Below are positions 32,302-41,910 of a stretch of 64,000 nucleotides of DNA, piece after piece. The notes under the pieces were generated by a model. The model ran no database searches. It had not been told where the DNA came from and was given only the letters and a program-made list of their open reading frames with translations. The DNA is taken from positions 124,001 through 188,000 of the forward strand of contig NZ_JBHRXV010000009.1 of NCBI RefSeq assembly GCF_042648405.1. Reading direction: 5' to 3'. Each line of letters opens with the position of its first letter. Within the stretch, counting starts at the first letter, position 1. A program made the translations under genes and the position numbers. Source of the stretch: Sphingoaurantiacus capsulatus (GTDB lineage: Bacteria > Pseudomonadota > Alphaproteobacteria > Sphingomonadales > Sphingomonadaceae).

Positions 32302-35300
32302 ATGGCAGGCCGCATCGCGAGCAGGCGATCATCGCGCGTCACCCGGCGCCGGCTGCTGCTGGGCAGTACGGCGCTGCTCGCCTGGGCCTCCCCCGCGGTG
32401 CGCGCCGCCGACATCGTCGTCACCAACGGCCAGACCTTGGCGCCGGTCACCCTCACCACCAGCGAGGCGGTGCGCGTCGGCGCCGGCAGCAGCGGCACGC
32501 TCAACCTTGCCACCGGCAGCCTGCTGACCATCGACACCACCCACGGCAGCACCGCCGGCCGCCTCGAACTCGGCGATGGTGGCAGCGGCATCCTCAACCT
32601 CAGCGGCGGCACCATCCGCTTCAACATCGCGGCGTCGCCCAGTGCCGGCTCGACGGCAGTCGGCCGGCTGTGGGTCGGCGGCGGGCCGACCAACACGACG
32701 GGCGGCACCGGCATCGTCACTATGACCGGCGGCCTCATCGACTATGTCGAGCTCGATCCCGCGACGCGCAATTACGGCGGCCTCGCCATCGGCCGCGGGC
32801 TCGGCGTCGTCGGCACCTTCAACCAGAGCGGCGGCACCGTCCGCATCGGCAGCACCGTCGCGATCGACATCGGGACGGAGGGCGGCACCGGCAGCTATCG
32901 GCTGAGCGGCGACGCGGCGCTCGACGTCAGCGACGGCGGCGGCACGCTCTATGTCGGCTCGCGCACCGACGCGAACGGCGTCGCGTCGACGGGCACGCTG
33001 CGCATCTCGGACAATGCCAGCATCACCATGATCACCGGCAGCAATTCGGGCGGCCAGTTCTTCGTCGGCGACGCGCGAGCGACCGGATCGATCATCCAGG
33101 ACGGCGCCGGCTCGGTGGTCACCTTCCGCCAACGGGATCCCATGCTGTTCGGCGCCAATGTCGGCAACAAGGGCGGCGCCAATGGCGGCGGCACCGGCAG
33201 CTACACTCTGTCGGCCGGCACGCTCAACGTGCTGAACCCCGGCGGATCGGCGGCGATCCGCTTCGGCGCCGCAGCCGGGGGACGTGGCGAATTCCTGATC
33301 AGCGGCGGCACCGCCAACATCGCGACCAACCTCTCCATCGGCTATGATGCCGGATCAACCGGCCTGCTGCGCCAGACCGGCGGCACCCTGTCGCTGACCG
33401 GCAGCAGCCGCCTGCAGGTCCGCAGCGGCACCGGCAGCTACGAGCTGCTCGGCGGCCGGCTGCTCATCGGCGGCACCGAGGGCCTCTACGGCGGCGGCAC
33501 CCTGTCACTGGGCAGCGCGACGCTCGGCGTGCAGGGCAGCAACTTCAGCTATGCCGGCACGGCGACGCTGGCATCGGGCTCGACCTTCACCGTCGATACG
33601 CAAGGCCTCAACGCGACACTGTCGGGCGATTTGTCCGGCGCCGGCGGGCTGACCAAGGCCGGCCTCGGCACGCTGACGCTCGGCGGCGCGAACAGCTACA
33701 CCGGGCTCACCACGATCGGCGGCGGCACGCTCGCCCTGACCGGCGCCGGCTCGATCGCGTCGTCGGCGGGGCTGGTCAACAACGGCATCCTCGACATCTC
33801 AGGCATCACGCTGGGCACCACGCTCGCCAATCTGTCGGGCAATGGCCGCATTGACCTCGGCCTGCGCAGCCTCGCCGTCGGCACCGACAACAGCAGCACT
33901 GCGTTCTCGGGCACCATCGCCAACGGCGGCTTCAACTGGGACGCGACCTACGGCGTTTTCGCCAAGGTCGGGACGGGCACGCTGACCATCGACGGCGCCA
34001 CGATCAGCGGCGGCGAGGCGCATGTGCGCGGCGGCAAGCTCGCGCAGACCGGCGGCACCACCAGCCTCGGCTATATCGCCGTCGGCACCGGGCAGACGGG
34101 CGGCGTCGGCAATGTCGGCGGGCTCGATATATCGGGCGGCGCCATGACGATCGGCACCACGCTGCAGCTCGGCGATTTCCGCGGGGTCGGCACGCTTAAC
34201 CAGACCGGCGGCACGATCACCGTCGACCAGCTATGCGGCAGCAGCTCGCACTGCGCCGCCGTCAACATCGGCAATCAGGGCGGCACCGGCACCTACAATA
34301 TCTCGGGCGGCAGCCTCCTCCTGCCCCGCGCCAGCCTGGCGCTCGGGCGCAACACCGCCGCCAACCCTGCCGGCAGCGGCACGCTCAACCTCAGCGGCAC
34401 CGGCCTCGTCGACCTGACCGATGGGCGCTTCAACATCGGCAACTGGCTGTCGGTCGGGGCCGGCATTCCGCGCAGCAGCGGCACCCTCAACCAGAGCGGC
34501 GGCACCCTGCGCATCCGCAGCGCCGGCCAGCTCTTCCTGTCGGGCAGCGGCAACGGCATCTATAATCTGACTGGCGGTGCGCTCGAAATCGGCGGCACCT
34601 CGCTGCGCGCCAACTATGGCAGCGGCACCGGCACCTATGCCTTCAACCTCGGCGGCGGCACCATCCGCGCGATCGGCTCGGCGATGACCGCGCCCGTCGC
34701 TGCGACGCTGCTTTCGGGCACCCAGTCGACGATTGACACCAACGCGCTCGGCGCCACCTGGTCGGGCGTGCTGTCGGGCAGCGGCGGGCTGGCGAAGGCC
34801 GGCGCCGGCACGCTGACCTTGAGCGGCGCCAACAGCTATACGGGCGCGACAACGATCAGTACCGGCACGCTGGCGCTGTCCGGCGCCGGCACGATCGCCG
34901 CCTCATCAGGTCTCGCCAACGACGGCGTCTTCGACATCTCGGCGACCACCAGCGGCACCTCGCTCGCCAATCTGTCGGGCAGCGGCCGCGTCGACACCGG
35001 GCTGCGCGTCCTGCGCGTTGGCACCGACAACAGCAGCACCACCTTTTCGGGCACCATCGTCAACGGCGGCCTCGGCTGGCTGGCGAGCTACGGTTCGTTC
35101 GACAAGGTCGGCACCGGCACGCTGACCTTGAACGGCGCGACGATCAGCGGCGGCGAGAACCACATCCTCGGCGGGGCCATCGCGCAGAGCGCGGGTCAGA
35201 CCAACATCAACCATCTGTCGGTTGGCACCGGCACGGTCGGCGGCGTCGCCAATGTCGGCGCGCTCAACGTCAGCGGCGGCAGCCTCACCTTCGGCACCGG

Positions 35301-38300
35301 CCTTCAGGTCGGCGACTTCGGCGGGTCGGGCACCGTCAACCAGACCGGCGGGTCGATCGTCATCCAGCCCGGCTGTGGCGACGCCTCGCGCTGCGCGCTG
35401 TTCAACATCGGCAACCAGGGCGGCACCGGCGTCTACAACATCTCGGGCGGCAGCCTGACGCTTACGAGCGGCTCGTTCGGCTTGGGGCGCAATACCAGCA
35501 ACAACCCGGCGAGCAGCGGCACGCTCAACCTCAGCGGCACTGGCCTCGTCGACCTGACCGCCGGCTTCTTCACCATCGGCAACTGGATGGTGGTCAACGG
35601 CACGACCCAGCGCGGGTCGGGCGTGATCAACCAGACCGGCGGCATTTTCCGCATCGGCAATGCCACCAACCTCTATCTGTCGGGAAGCGGCAACGGCATC
35701 TACAATCTCCTCGGCGGCGCGCTCGAGATCGGCGGCACCTCGCTCAACGCCAACTACAACAACAACGGCGGCACGCATCAGCTCAACCTCGGCGGCGGCA
35801 CGCTTCGCGTCAGCGACACCGCGCTGACCAGCACGGTCCCAGCAACGCTGCTCACCGGCACGCAATCGACGATCGACAGCAACGCGCTCGGCGTCACCTG
35901 GAGCGGCGTGCTGTCGGGCGACGGCGGGCTGGCGAAGGCCGGCGCGGGGACGCTCTCGCTGACCAATGCGAACAGCTACAGTGGCGGCACGACGATCAGC
36001 GCCGGCACCTTGCAGATCGGCACGGGCTCGACGAGCGGTAGCATCGTCGGCAACGTCGTCAACAACGCGACGCTCGCGTTCAACCGCTCGAACGCGCTCG
36101 CCTTCGGCGGGGCGATTTCCGGCAGCGGCGCACTCTCCAAACTTGGCGCCTCGACCCTGACCTTGACGGGCGCGAACAGCTTCACCGGCGCGACGACGGT
36201 AGCGGCCGGAACGCTCGCGCTGTCGGGCGCGGGCCGCGTCACCGGCGCGGTCGTCAACGACGCGACGTTCGACATCTCGGCGACCACCGGCAACGATGTC
36301 GCGATCGGTGGCCTGTCGGGCAGCGGGACCGTCATGCTCGGCGCGCGAACGCTCGGCCTAACCGGTGGCGGCATTTTCGGTGGCGTCATCTCGGGCAGCG
36401 GCGGTCTGCGGCTGAGCAGCGGGACGCAGATCCTCACCGGGGCGAACGACTATAGCGGCGGTACCGCGATTGCCGGCGGCACCTTGCAGCTCGGCACCGG
36501 CGGCATCCTGCTCGGCAATGTCGCCAACGATGGCGTTCTCGCCTTCGACCGCAGCGACGATGTCAGCTTCGGCGGCACCATTTCTGGCAGCGGCGCGCTG
36601 CTGAAATCGGGCACCAACCGCCTGACGCTGACCGCGTCGAACAGCTTCGCAGGCACGACCACCATCGCCGGCGGCACGCTGGCGCTGACCGGCGCCGGTC
36701 GCATCGTCGGCAATGTCGCGGCCACCGGCATCTTCGACATTTCGGCGACGACGGGCAGCAACGTCTCGATCGGCGGCCTGTCAGGCACAGGCTCGGTCGC
36801 GCTCGGCACGCGCGCGCTGTCGCTCACCGGCGCGGGCGGCAGCTTCGCCGGGTCGATCACCGGCACCGGCGGCCTCACCCTGCTCGGCGGCACCCAGACA
36901 CTGACTGGCAGCAACGACTACAGCGGCGGCACGACAATCACCGCGGGCACGTTGCGCATCGGCGCCGGCGGCACGACGGGGAGCATCAGCGGCAATGTCA
37001 CCATCAGCAGCGAGCTGGTCTTCGACCGCAGCGACGATGTGAGCTACGTCGGCGTGCTGATCGGCAGCGGCGGGCTCACCAAGGCCGGCGCCGGCACGCT
37101 CACCCTGACCGCGGTGAACAGCTACAGCGGCGGCACCACGATCGCCGGCGGCACCCTCGCGTTGACAGGTGCGGGCCGCATCGCGGGCGATGTCGTCGAC
37201 AATGGCGCGCTCGTCTTCAACACGGCCGACAATCTGAGCTTCGGCGGCGCCATCTCCGGCACCGGTTCGCTGACGCAGGCGGGCAGTGGTACACTGACCT
37301 TGACCGGCAACGGCAGCTATAGCGGCGGCACCACCATCGCCGCGGGCACACTCGCGCTGTCAGGCGCGGGGCGCATTATCGGCGCGCTCGTCAACAACGG
37401 CAGCTTCGACGTCAGCGCGGCCAGCGGGCCGATCAGCCTCAGCCGCCTGACCGGCAGCGGTAACGTGGCCCTCGGCAGCCGCAACCTCTCGATCAGCGCG
37501 GCGAGCGGCAGCTTCAGCGGCGCGATCAGCGGCAGCGGCGGGCTGACGATCGGTGGTGGCACGCAGATCCTGACCGGCGCCAACACCTACACCGGCGGCA
37601 CCGCGATCAGCGGCGGCATCGTGCAGATCGGCGCCGGCGGCACCAGCGGCAGCGTCGTCGGCAACATCGTCAATAACGGAACCCTGCTGTTCAACCGCAG
37701 CGACGCGATCACCTTCGCCGGCGCCATCTCGGGCAGCGGGTCGCTGGTGAAGGCGGGAGCCGGTTCGCTGACCCTGAGCGGCGCCAACAGCTACGGCGGC
37801 GGCACCAATGTGCAATCGGGTACGCTGCGCCTGACCAGCAGCGGCGCGGCGGGCACCGGGCGCATCACGCTCGAAAGCGGCACGACGCTCGGCTACGCCG
37901 CCGGCATCAGCGTCGCCAACGACCTGCGCATCAACGGGCTCGCCACGCTCGAGGTCGCGACCGGCACCGCCACCCAGGCGGGCGCGCTGAGCGGCAGTGC
38001 TCGCTACATCCTCGGCGGCGCCGGCCGGCTGCTGCTGACCGGCGACAACAGCGCCTTCACCGGGTCGGTCTCGGTATCCGGCCTCACCGTCGATCTCGAC
38101 CGCAGCAGCGCGCTCGGCACCGGCCTCGTCGACCTGACCGGCAGCACCACCTTCCGCTATGCCAATGGCGTCAGCATCGCCAACGCCATCACGCTCGGCA
38201 GCGGCGCGACTCTCGCCGGGATCGTCGACAGCGGTCGCGCGACGCAGGCCGGCGCGATCGGCGGCGCCGGTGCTTTCGCGAAATCAGGTGCGGGCACGCT

Positions 38301-41300
38301 GGCGCTGACCGGCACGAGCAGCTTCAGCGGCGGGCTGCTGCTCGCCGGCGGCACGCTGGAAGTCAGCGGCACCCCCGGCACCGGCCTGATCGACATGGCG
38401 GACGGCACCAGCCTGCTCTTCACCGCCAGCACCACCGCTGCCAACCGCCTCGACATCAGCGGCAGCGCGACTCTCGGTGTCGGCACCGGCCTGCAGGCGA
38501 CGCTCGGCGGGGTGATCGGCGACGGCACGCGCGCCGGTGCGCTGGTGAAAAGCGGCGCGGGCACGCTGACCTTGACCAGCGCCAACCGCTACAGCGGCGG
38601 CACCAGCATCAATGCCGGCACGCTCCGCCTCGGCGCCGGGGGCAGCCTCACCGGCAGCATCGCCAACGCCGGCATCCTCGCCTTCGACGGCGCCGATCGC
38701 CGGACGATCGCCGGCGCGATCACCGGCAGCGGTTCGCTGGTAAAGGCGGGCAGCGGTGCCACGATCCTCACCGCCAACAACAATTATGAGGGCGGGACGA
38801 CCATCGCCGCCGGCAGCTTGCAGATCGGCGCCGGCGGCACGAGCGGTGCCATCACCGGCAATGTCGTCAACAACGGCGCGCTGGCTTTCAACCGCGCCGA
38901 CGCCGTCACCTTCGCCGGCGCGATCTCTGGTAGCGGGTCGCTGACCCACGCCGGTGGCGGCACGCTGACCCTGGCCGGCGCCAACAGCTACAGCGGCGGC
39001 ACGACCATCGGCGGCGGCACCCTGCATGTCACCGGCGCCCTCACCGGCAACGTCGTGAATGGCGGCACGCTGACGTTCGATCGCGCCGAAGCTGCAGCCT
39101 TCGGCGGCGTCATCTCGGGCAGCGGCTCGCTGGTGAAGACCGGCGCGGGCACGCTCACCCTGTCGGCGGCGAACAGCTATGCCGACGGCACGACGGTGCA
39201 GACCGGCACACTGCTGCTCGGCAACGATCGCGCCGCGGGGCTTGGCCGCATCATCCTCGAAGGCGGCACGACGCTCGGCTACGCCAACGGCATCACCGTC
39301 GCCAACGACCTGCTGATCAACGGCGAAGCGCACCTCGACGTCGCGAACGGCGTCGCGACGCAGGCCGGCGCAATCACCGGCACCGGCCGCTATGTGCTGA
39401 GCGGCGCGGGCCGGCTGATGATCACCGGCGACAACAGCAGCTTCACCGGGCCGGTGACGATCTCGGGCGTCAATCTCGATCTCGAGAGCAGCAACGCGCT
39501 CGGTGCCGGCGATGTCGAAGTGGCGGAGAGCGCGACGCTCACTTACGGCGATGGTCTCGAGGTCGCGAACAACGTCAGCCTCGGTGCGACCGCCACCCTC
39601 GCCGCCGTCGTCGACGAAGGCCGCGCTGCGGTGCAGTCGGGCGCGATCACCGGCGACGGCGCGGTGGCGAAGACCGGCACCGGCACGATGATCCTGACCG
39701 GTGACAACAGCTATACCGGCGGCACCACCATCACGGGGGGCGTGCTGCAGGTCGGCAACGGCGGCACCAGCGGCGCGATCTCCGGGAATGTCGACAACAG
39801 CGGCACGCTCGCGTTCAACCGCACCGACACTTTGGTGTTCAGCGGCTCGATCTCGGGCAGCGGCGGCATCGTGCAGGCGAGCGGCGGCACGCTCGTCCTC
39901 ACCGGCGCCAACAGCTTCAGCGGTGGCACCACCATCTCGTCCGGCACACTCGCGCTGTCGGGCGACGGGCGCATCAGCGGGCCGGTGGTCACCAACGGTG
40001 TGTTCGACATCGCTGCGACGACCGGCGGCGCGGTACAGATCGCCGGGCTTACCGGCCAGGGCAGCGTGTCGCTCGGCAGCCAGACGCTGGCGCTCGGCGG
40101 CGCGAATGGCAGCTTCGCCGGCACCATCACCGGCAGCGGTGGCGTGGTGCTGACCAGCGGCACGCAGGTGCTGACCGGCACCAACAGCCATTCGGGCGGC
40201 ACCACCATCGCCGGCGGCACGCTGATGGCGACCGCCGCCGCGCTCGGCACCGGGCCGATCGTCGGCAACGGTGCACTGGTCATCGAACAGGCGACCGACG
40301 CGCGCCTCGCCAATCCGGTCAGCGGCACCGGTTCGCTGGTCAAGTCGGGCACGGCGAAGCTCGAGCTGACCGGCACCAGCAACTTCTCCGGCGAGACGCA
40401 CCTCACCGGCGGCCGCCTCGCGGTGAACGGCGCGCTCCCCAATTCGGTGGTGACGGCCGACAGCGGCACCACGCTGTCGGGCGCCGGCACCGTCGGCGGT
40501 GTATCGATGTCGGGCGGCGCGGCAGTCGCGCCCGGCAACTCGATCGGCACGCTGACCGTTTCCGGCAATGTCGTGCAGGCGGCGGGCTCGACTTACGAAG
40601 TGGAGGTCGATCCGGCCAGCGATCGATCCGACCGGATCGTCGCGCAAGGGTCGGCGACGATCGCACCGGGGGCGATCCTCCACGTGATCAAGGAGACCGA
40701 CATCGCCTATGCGCCCGGCCGGATCTATACGGTGCTGACCGCCGCGGGCGGCGTGACCGGCCGCTACACGGTGACCGGCGACACCGCCATCTCCGCCTTC
40801 TACGCACTGGTCGACCGCTATGCGGCGCAGAGCGTGACCCTGGAGGCGGCGCAGGTCCGCACCTTCGCCTCGGCGGGCGTCACCGCGAACCAGATCGCCG
40901 TCGCGGACGGGCTCGACAGCCTCGCGGCGGGTAACAGGATTCACGACATCGTGGCGATGTACGCCGACGACGCGCCGGCGCGCAGTGCCTTCGACCAGCT
41001 GTCGGGCGAAATCGCCGCGTCGGCACACAGCGCCTTGATCGAAAGCCGGCGATTTGCGCGTGAGGCGGTGATCGACCAGCTGCGGCTTTCCGGCGACGAG
41101 GGCCGCGCCGTCTGGGGCCGGCTGTTCGGATCGTCGGGCGATCTTGGGCGTGACGCCGCGCTCGATTTCTCGGCGCGTGGCCTCATCGCCGGTGCCGACA
41201 TCACGGCGGGCAACGGCGCGCGCATCGGCTTCTACGCCGCCGGCAGCCGCACGCGCTTCAGCGTCGATGATCGCAGCTCGACCGGCGCGAGCGACGACCG

Positions 41301-41910
41301 CGAACTCGGCTTCTATGCCGGCGGACGCTGGGGCGGGCTCGGGCTGCGCGCCGGTGCCGGCTACACGTGGCACGACATTGACTCCACGCGCCGCATTGCC
41401 ATCCCAGGCTTCGCCGACCGCCAGACCCGCGACGCCGACGCGCAAACGCTGCAGGGCTTTGCCGAGGCCGGCTACCGCTTCGGCACCGAGCTTTCGAGCG
41501 CCGAGCCCTTTGCCGGCATCGCGTATGTCGATCTCAACGAAAAGGCATCGCGCGAGCAGGGGGCGGCGTCGCTCGACAACGCCGGCACCACCAGCCGCGC
41601 GACCTTCTCTACCCTGGGCCTGCGCGGGCAGTGGCTGCAACAAGGTCCGATGTCGGCAGTCGGCTTCGCGGGATCGGTGGCGTGGCGCCACGGCTTTGGC
41701 GATCTCACCCCGTCGGCGCGCCTCGCCTTCGGGGGCGGCGACCGCTTCACGGTCGGCGGCGTGGCGCTGGCGCGCGACGCGGCGGTGATCGAGGCGGGCG
41801 TGCACATGCAGATCACGCCGTCGCTCAGCTGGAATGTCGACTATGCCGGCCAGCTCGGGCGTGACTTCCGCGACCACGGCCTGCGCGGCACGCTCGGGTG
41901 GCGCTTTTGA
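32302..41910 (+). CDS. Giant autotransporter with PATR repeats and C-terminal beta-barrel
   Basis: A type Va autotransporter of about 3,202 residues. The N-terminus carries a twin-arginine-like extended signal (SRVTRRRLLLGS to AVRA). The passenger is a long beta-helix of autotransporter-associated strand repeats, each with a core like KAGAGTLTLTGANSYSGGTT. An exact 380-residue unit is duplicated at residues 454-833 and 834-1213. About residues 2935-3202 form the autotransporter barrel ending LGWRF with terminal Phe. The start at 32302 is chosen because GAGGGA lies eight bases upstream; longer frames exist. It is a likely adhesin or biofilm factor on the cell surface. Its 3' end overlaps a GGDEF-EAL gene by 13 bases, linking it to c-di-GMP signalling. 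Confidence 0.92.
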   Translation: MAGRIASRRSSRVTRRRLLLGSTALLAWASPAVRAADIVVTNGQTLAPVTLTTSEAVRVGAGSSGTLNLATGSLLTIDTTHGSTAGRLELGDGGSGILNLSGGTIRFNIAASPSAGSTAVGRLWVGGGPTNTTGGTGIVTMTGGLIDYVELDPATRNYGGLAIGRGLGVVGTFNQSGGTVRIGSTVAIDIGTEGGTGSYRLSGDAALDVSDGGGTLYVGSRTDANGVASTGTLRISDNASITMITGSNSGGQFFVGDARATGSIIQDGAGSVVTFRQRDPMLFGANVGNKGGANGGGTGSYTLSAGTLNVLNPGGSAAIRFGAAAGGRGEFLISGGTANIATNLSIGYDAGSTGLLRQTGGTLSLTGSSRLQVRSGTGSYELLGGRLLIGGTEGLYGGGTLSLGSATLGVQGSNFSYAGTATLASGSTFTVDTQGLNATLSGDLSGAGGLTKAGLGTLTLGGANSYTGLTTIGGGTLALTGAGSIASSAGLVNNGILDISGITLGTTLANLSGNGRIDLGLRSLAVGTDNSSTAFSGTIANGGFNWDATYGVFAKVGTGTLTIDGATISGGEAHVRGGKLAQTGGTTSLGYIAVGTGQTGGVGNVGGLDISGGAMTIGTTLQLGDFRGVGTLNQTGGTITVDQLCGSSSHCAAVNIGNQGGTGTYNISGGSLLLPRASLALGRNTAANPAGSGTLNLSGTGLVDLTDGRFNIGNWLSVGAGIPRSSGTLNQSGGTLRIRSAGQLFLSGSGNGIYNLTGGALEIGGTSLRANYGSGTGTYAFNLGGGTIRAIGSAMTAPVAATLLSGTQSTIDTNALGATWSGVLSGSGGLAKAGAGTLTLSGANSYTGATTISTGTLALSGAGTIAASSGLANDGVFDISATTSGTSLANLSGSGRVDTGLRVLRVGTDNSSTTFSGTIVNGGLGWLASYGSFDKVGTGTLTLNGATISGGENHILGGAIAQSAGQTNINHLSVGTGTVGGVANVGALNVSGGSLTFGTGLQVGDFGGSGTVNQTGGSIVIQPGCGDASRCALFNIGNQGGTGVYNISGGSLTLTSGSFGLGRNTSNNPASSGTLNLSGTGLVDLTAGFFTIGNWMVVNGTTQRGSGVINQTGGIFRIGNATNLYLSGSGNGIYNLLGGALEIGGTSLNANYNNNGGTHQLNLGGGTLRVSDTALTSTVPATLLTGTQSTIDSNALGVTWSGVLSGDGGLAKAGAGTLSLTNANSYSGGTTISAGTLQIGTGSTSGSIVGNVVNNATLAFNRSNALAFGGAISGSGALSKLGASTLTLTGANSFTGATTVAAGTLALSGAGRVTGAVVNDATFDISATTGNDVAIGGLSGSGTVMLGARTLGLTGGGIFGGVISGSGGLRLSSGTQILTGANDYSGGTAIAGGTLQLGTGGILLGNVANDGVLAFDRSDDVSFGGTISGSGALLKSGTNRLTLTASNSFAGTTTIAGGTLALTGAGRIVGNVAATGIFDISATTGSNVSIGGLSGTGSVALGTRALSLTGAGGSFAGSITGTGGLTLLGGTQTLTGSNDYSGGTTITAGTLRIGAGGTTGSISGNVTISSELVFDRSDDVSYVGVLIGSGGLTKAGAGTLTLTAVNSYSGGTTIAGGTLALTGAGRIAGDVVDNGALVFNTADNLSFGGAISGTGSLTQAGSGTLTLTGNGSYSGGTTIAAGTLALSGAGRIIGALVNNGSFDVSAASGPISLSRLTGSGNVALGSRNLSISAASGSFSGAISGSGGLTIGGGTQILTGANTYTGGTAISGGIVQIGAGGTSGSVVGNIVNNGTLLFNRSDAITFAGAISGSGSLVKAGAGSLTLSGANSYGGGTNVQSGTLRLTSSGAAGTGRITLESGTTLGYAAGISVANDLRINGLATLEVATGTATQAGALSGSARYILGGAGRLLLTGDNSAFTGSVSVSGLTVDLDRSSALGTGLVDLTGSTTFRYANGVSIANAITLGSGATLAGIVDSGRATQAGAIGGAGAFAKSGAGTLALTGTSSFSGGLLLAGGTLEVSGTPGTGLIDMADGTSLLFTASTTAANRLDISGSATLGVGTGLQATLGGVIGDGTRAGALVKSGAGTLTLTSANRYSGGTSINAGTLRLGAGGSLTGSIANAGILAFDGADRRTIAGAITGSGSLVKAGSGATILTANNNYEGGTTIAAGSLQIGAGGTSGAITGNVVNNGALAFNRADAVTFAGAISGSGSLTHAGGGTLTLAGANSYSGGTTIGGGTLHVTGALTGNVVNGGTLTFDRAEAAAFGGVISGSGSLVKTGAGTLTLSAANSYADGTTVQTGTLLLGNDRAAGLGRIILEGGTTLGYANGITVANDLLINGEAHLDVANGVATQAGAITGTGRYVLSGAGRLMITGDNSSFTGPVTISGVNLDLESSNALGAGDVEVAESATLTYGDGLEVANNVSLGATATLAAVVDEGRAAVQSGAITGDGAVAKTGTGTMILTGDNSYTGGTTITGGVLQVGNGGTSGAISGNVDNSGTLAFNRTDTLVFSGSISGSGGIVQASGGTLVLTGANSFSGGTTISSGTLALSGDGRISGPVVTNGVFDIAATTGGAVQIAGLTGQGSVSLGSQTLALGGANGSFAGTITGSGGVVLTSGTQVLTGTNSHSGGTTIAGGTLMATAAALGTGPIVGNGALVIEQATDARLANPVSGTGSLVKSGTAKLELTGTSNFSGETHLTGGRLAVNGALPNSVVTADSGTTLSGAGTVGGVSMSGGAAVAPGNSIGTLTVSGNVVQAAGSTYEVEVDPASDRSDRIVAQGSATIAPGAILHVIKETDIAYAPGRIYTVLTAAGGVTGRYTVTGDTAISAFYALVDRYAAQSVTLEAAQVRTFASAGVTANQIAVADGLDSLAAGNRIHDIVAMYADDAPARSAFDQLSGEIAASAHSALIESRRFAREAVIDQLRLSGDEGRAVWGRLFGSSGDLGRDAALDFSARGLIAGADITAGNGARIGFYAAGSRTRFSVDDRSSTGASDDRELGFYAGGRWGGLGLRAGAGYTWHDIDSTRRIAIPGFADRQTRDADAQTLQGFAEAGYRFGTELSSAEPFAGIAYVDLNEKASREQGAASLDNAGTTSRATFSTLGLRGQWLQQGPMSAVGFAGSVAWRHGFGDLTPSARLAFGGGDRFTVGGVALARDAAVIEAGVHMQITPSLSWNVDYAGQLGRDFRDHGLRGTLGWRF
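33661..35940 (+). repeat. Two tandem 1,140-bp units in the autotransporter passenger
   Basis: Three boundary sequences (gcgggctg..aaggcc) end exactly at 33660, 34800 and 35940, a period of 1,140 bp (380 codons). The units share the order NSYTG, NSSTxFSGTI, ATISGGE, VGTG, LNQTGG/VNQTGG, a pair of cysteines seven apart (CGSSSHC and CGDASRC), NIGNQGGTG, GTGLVDLT, SGSGNGIYNL and TQSTID. They differ at many positions, so the duplication is not recent. Confidence 0.88.

Noticed and set aside
38100..40600. A recent mobile insertion inside the autotransporter gene
   Set aside because: The frame is open throughout and the repeats are typical PATR strand repeats. There are no terminal inverted repeats or transposase motifs.
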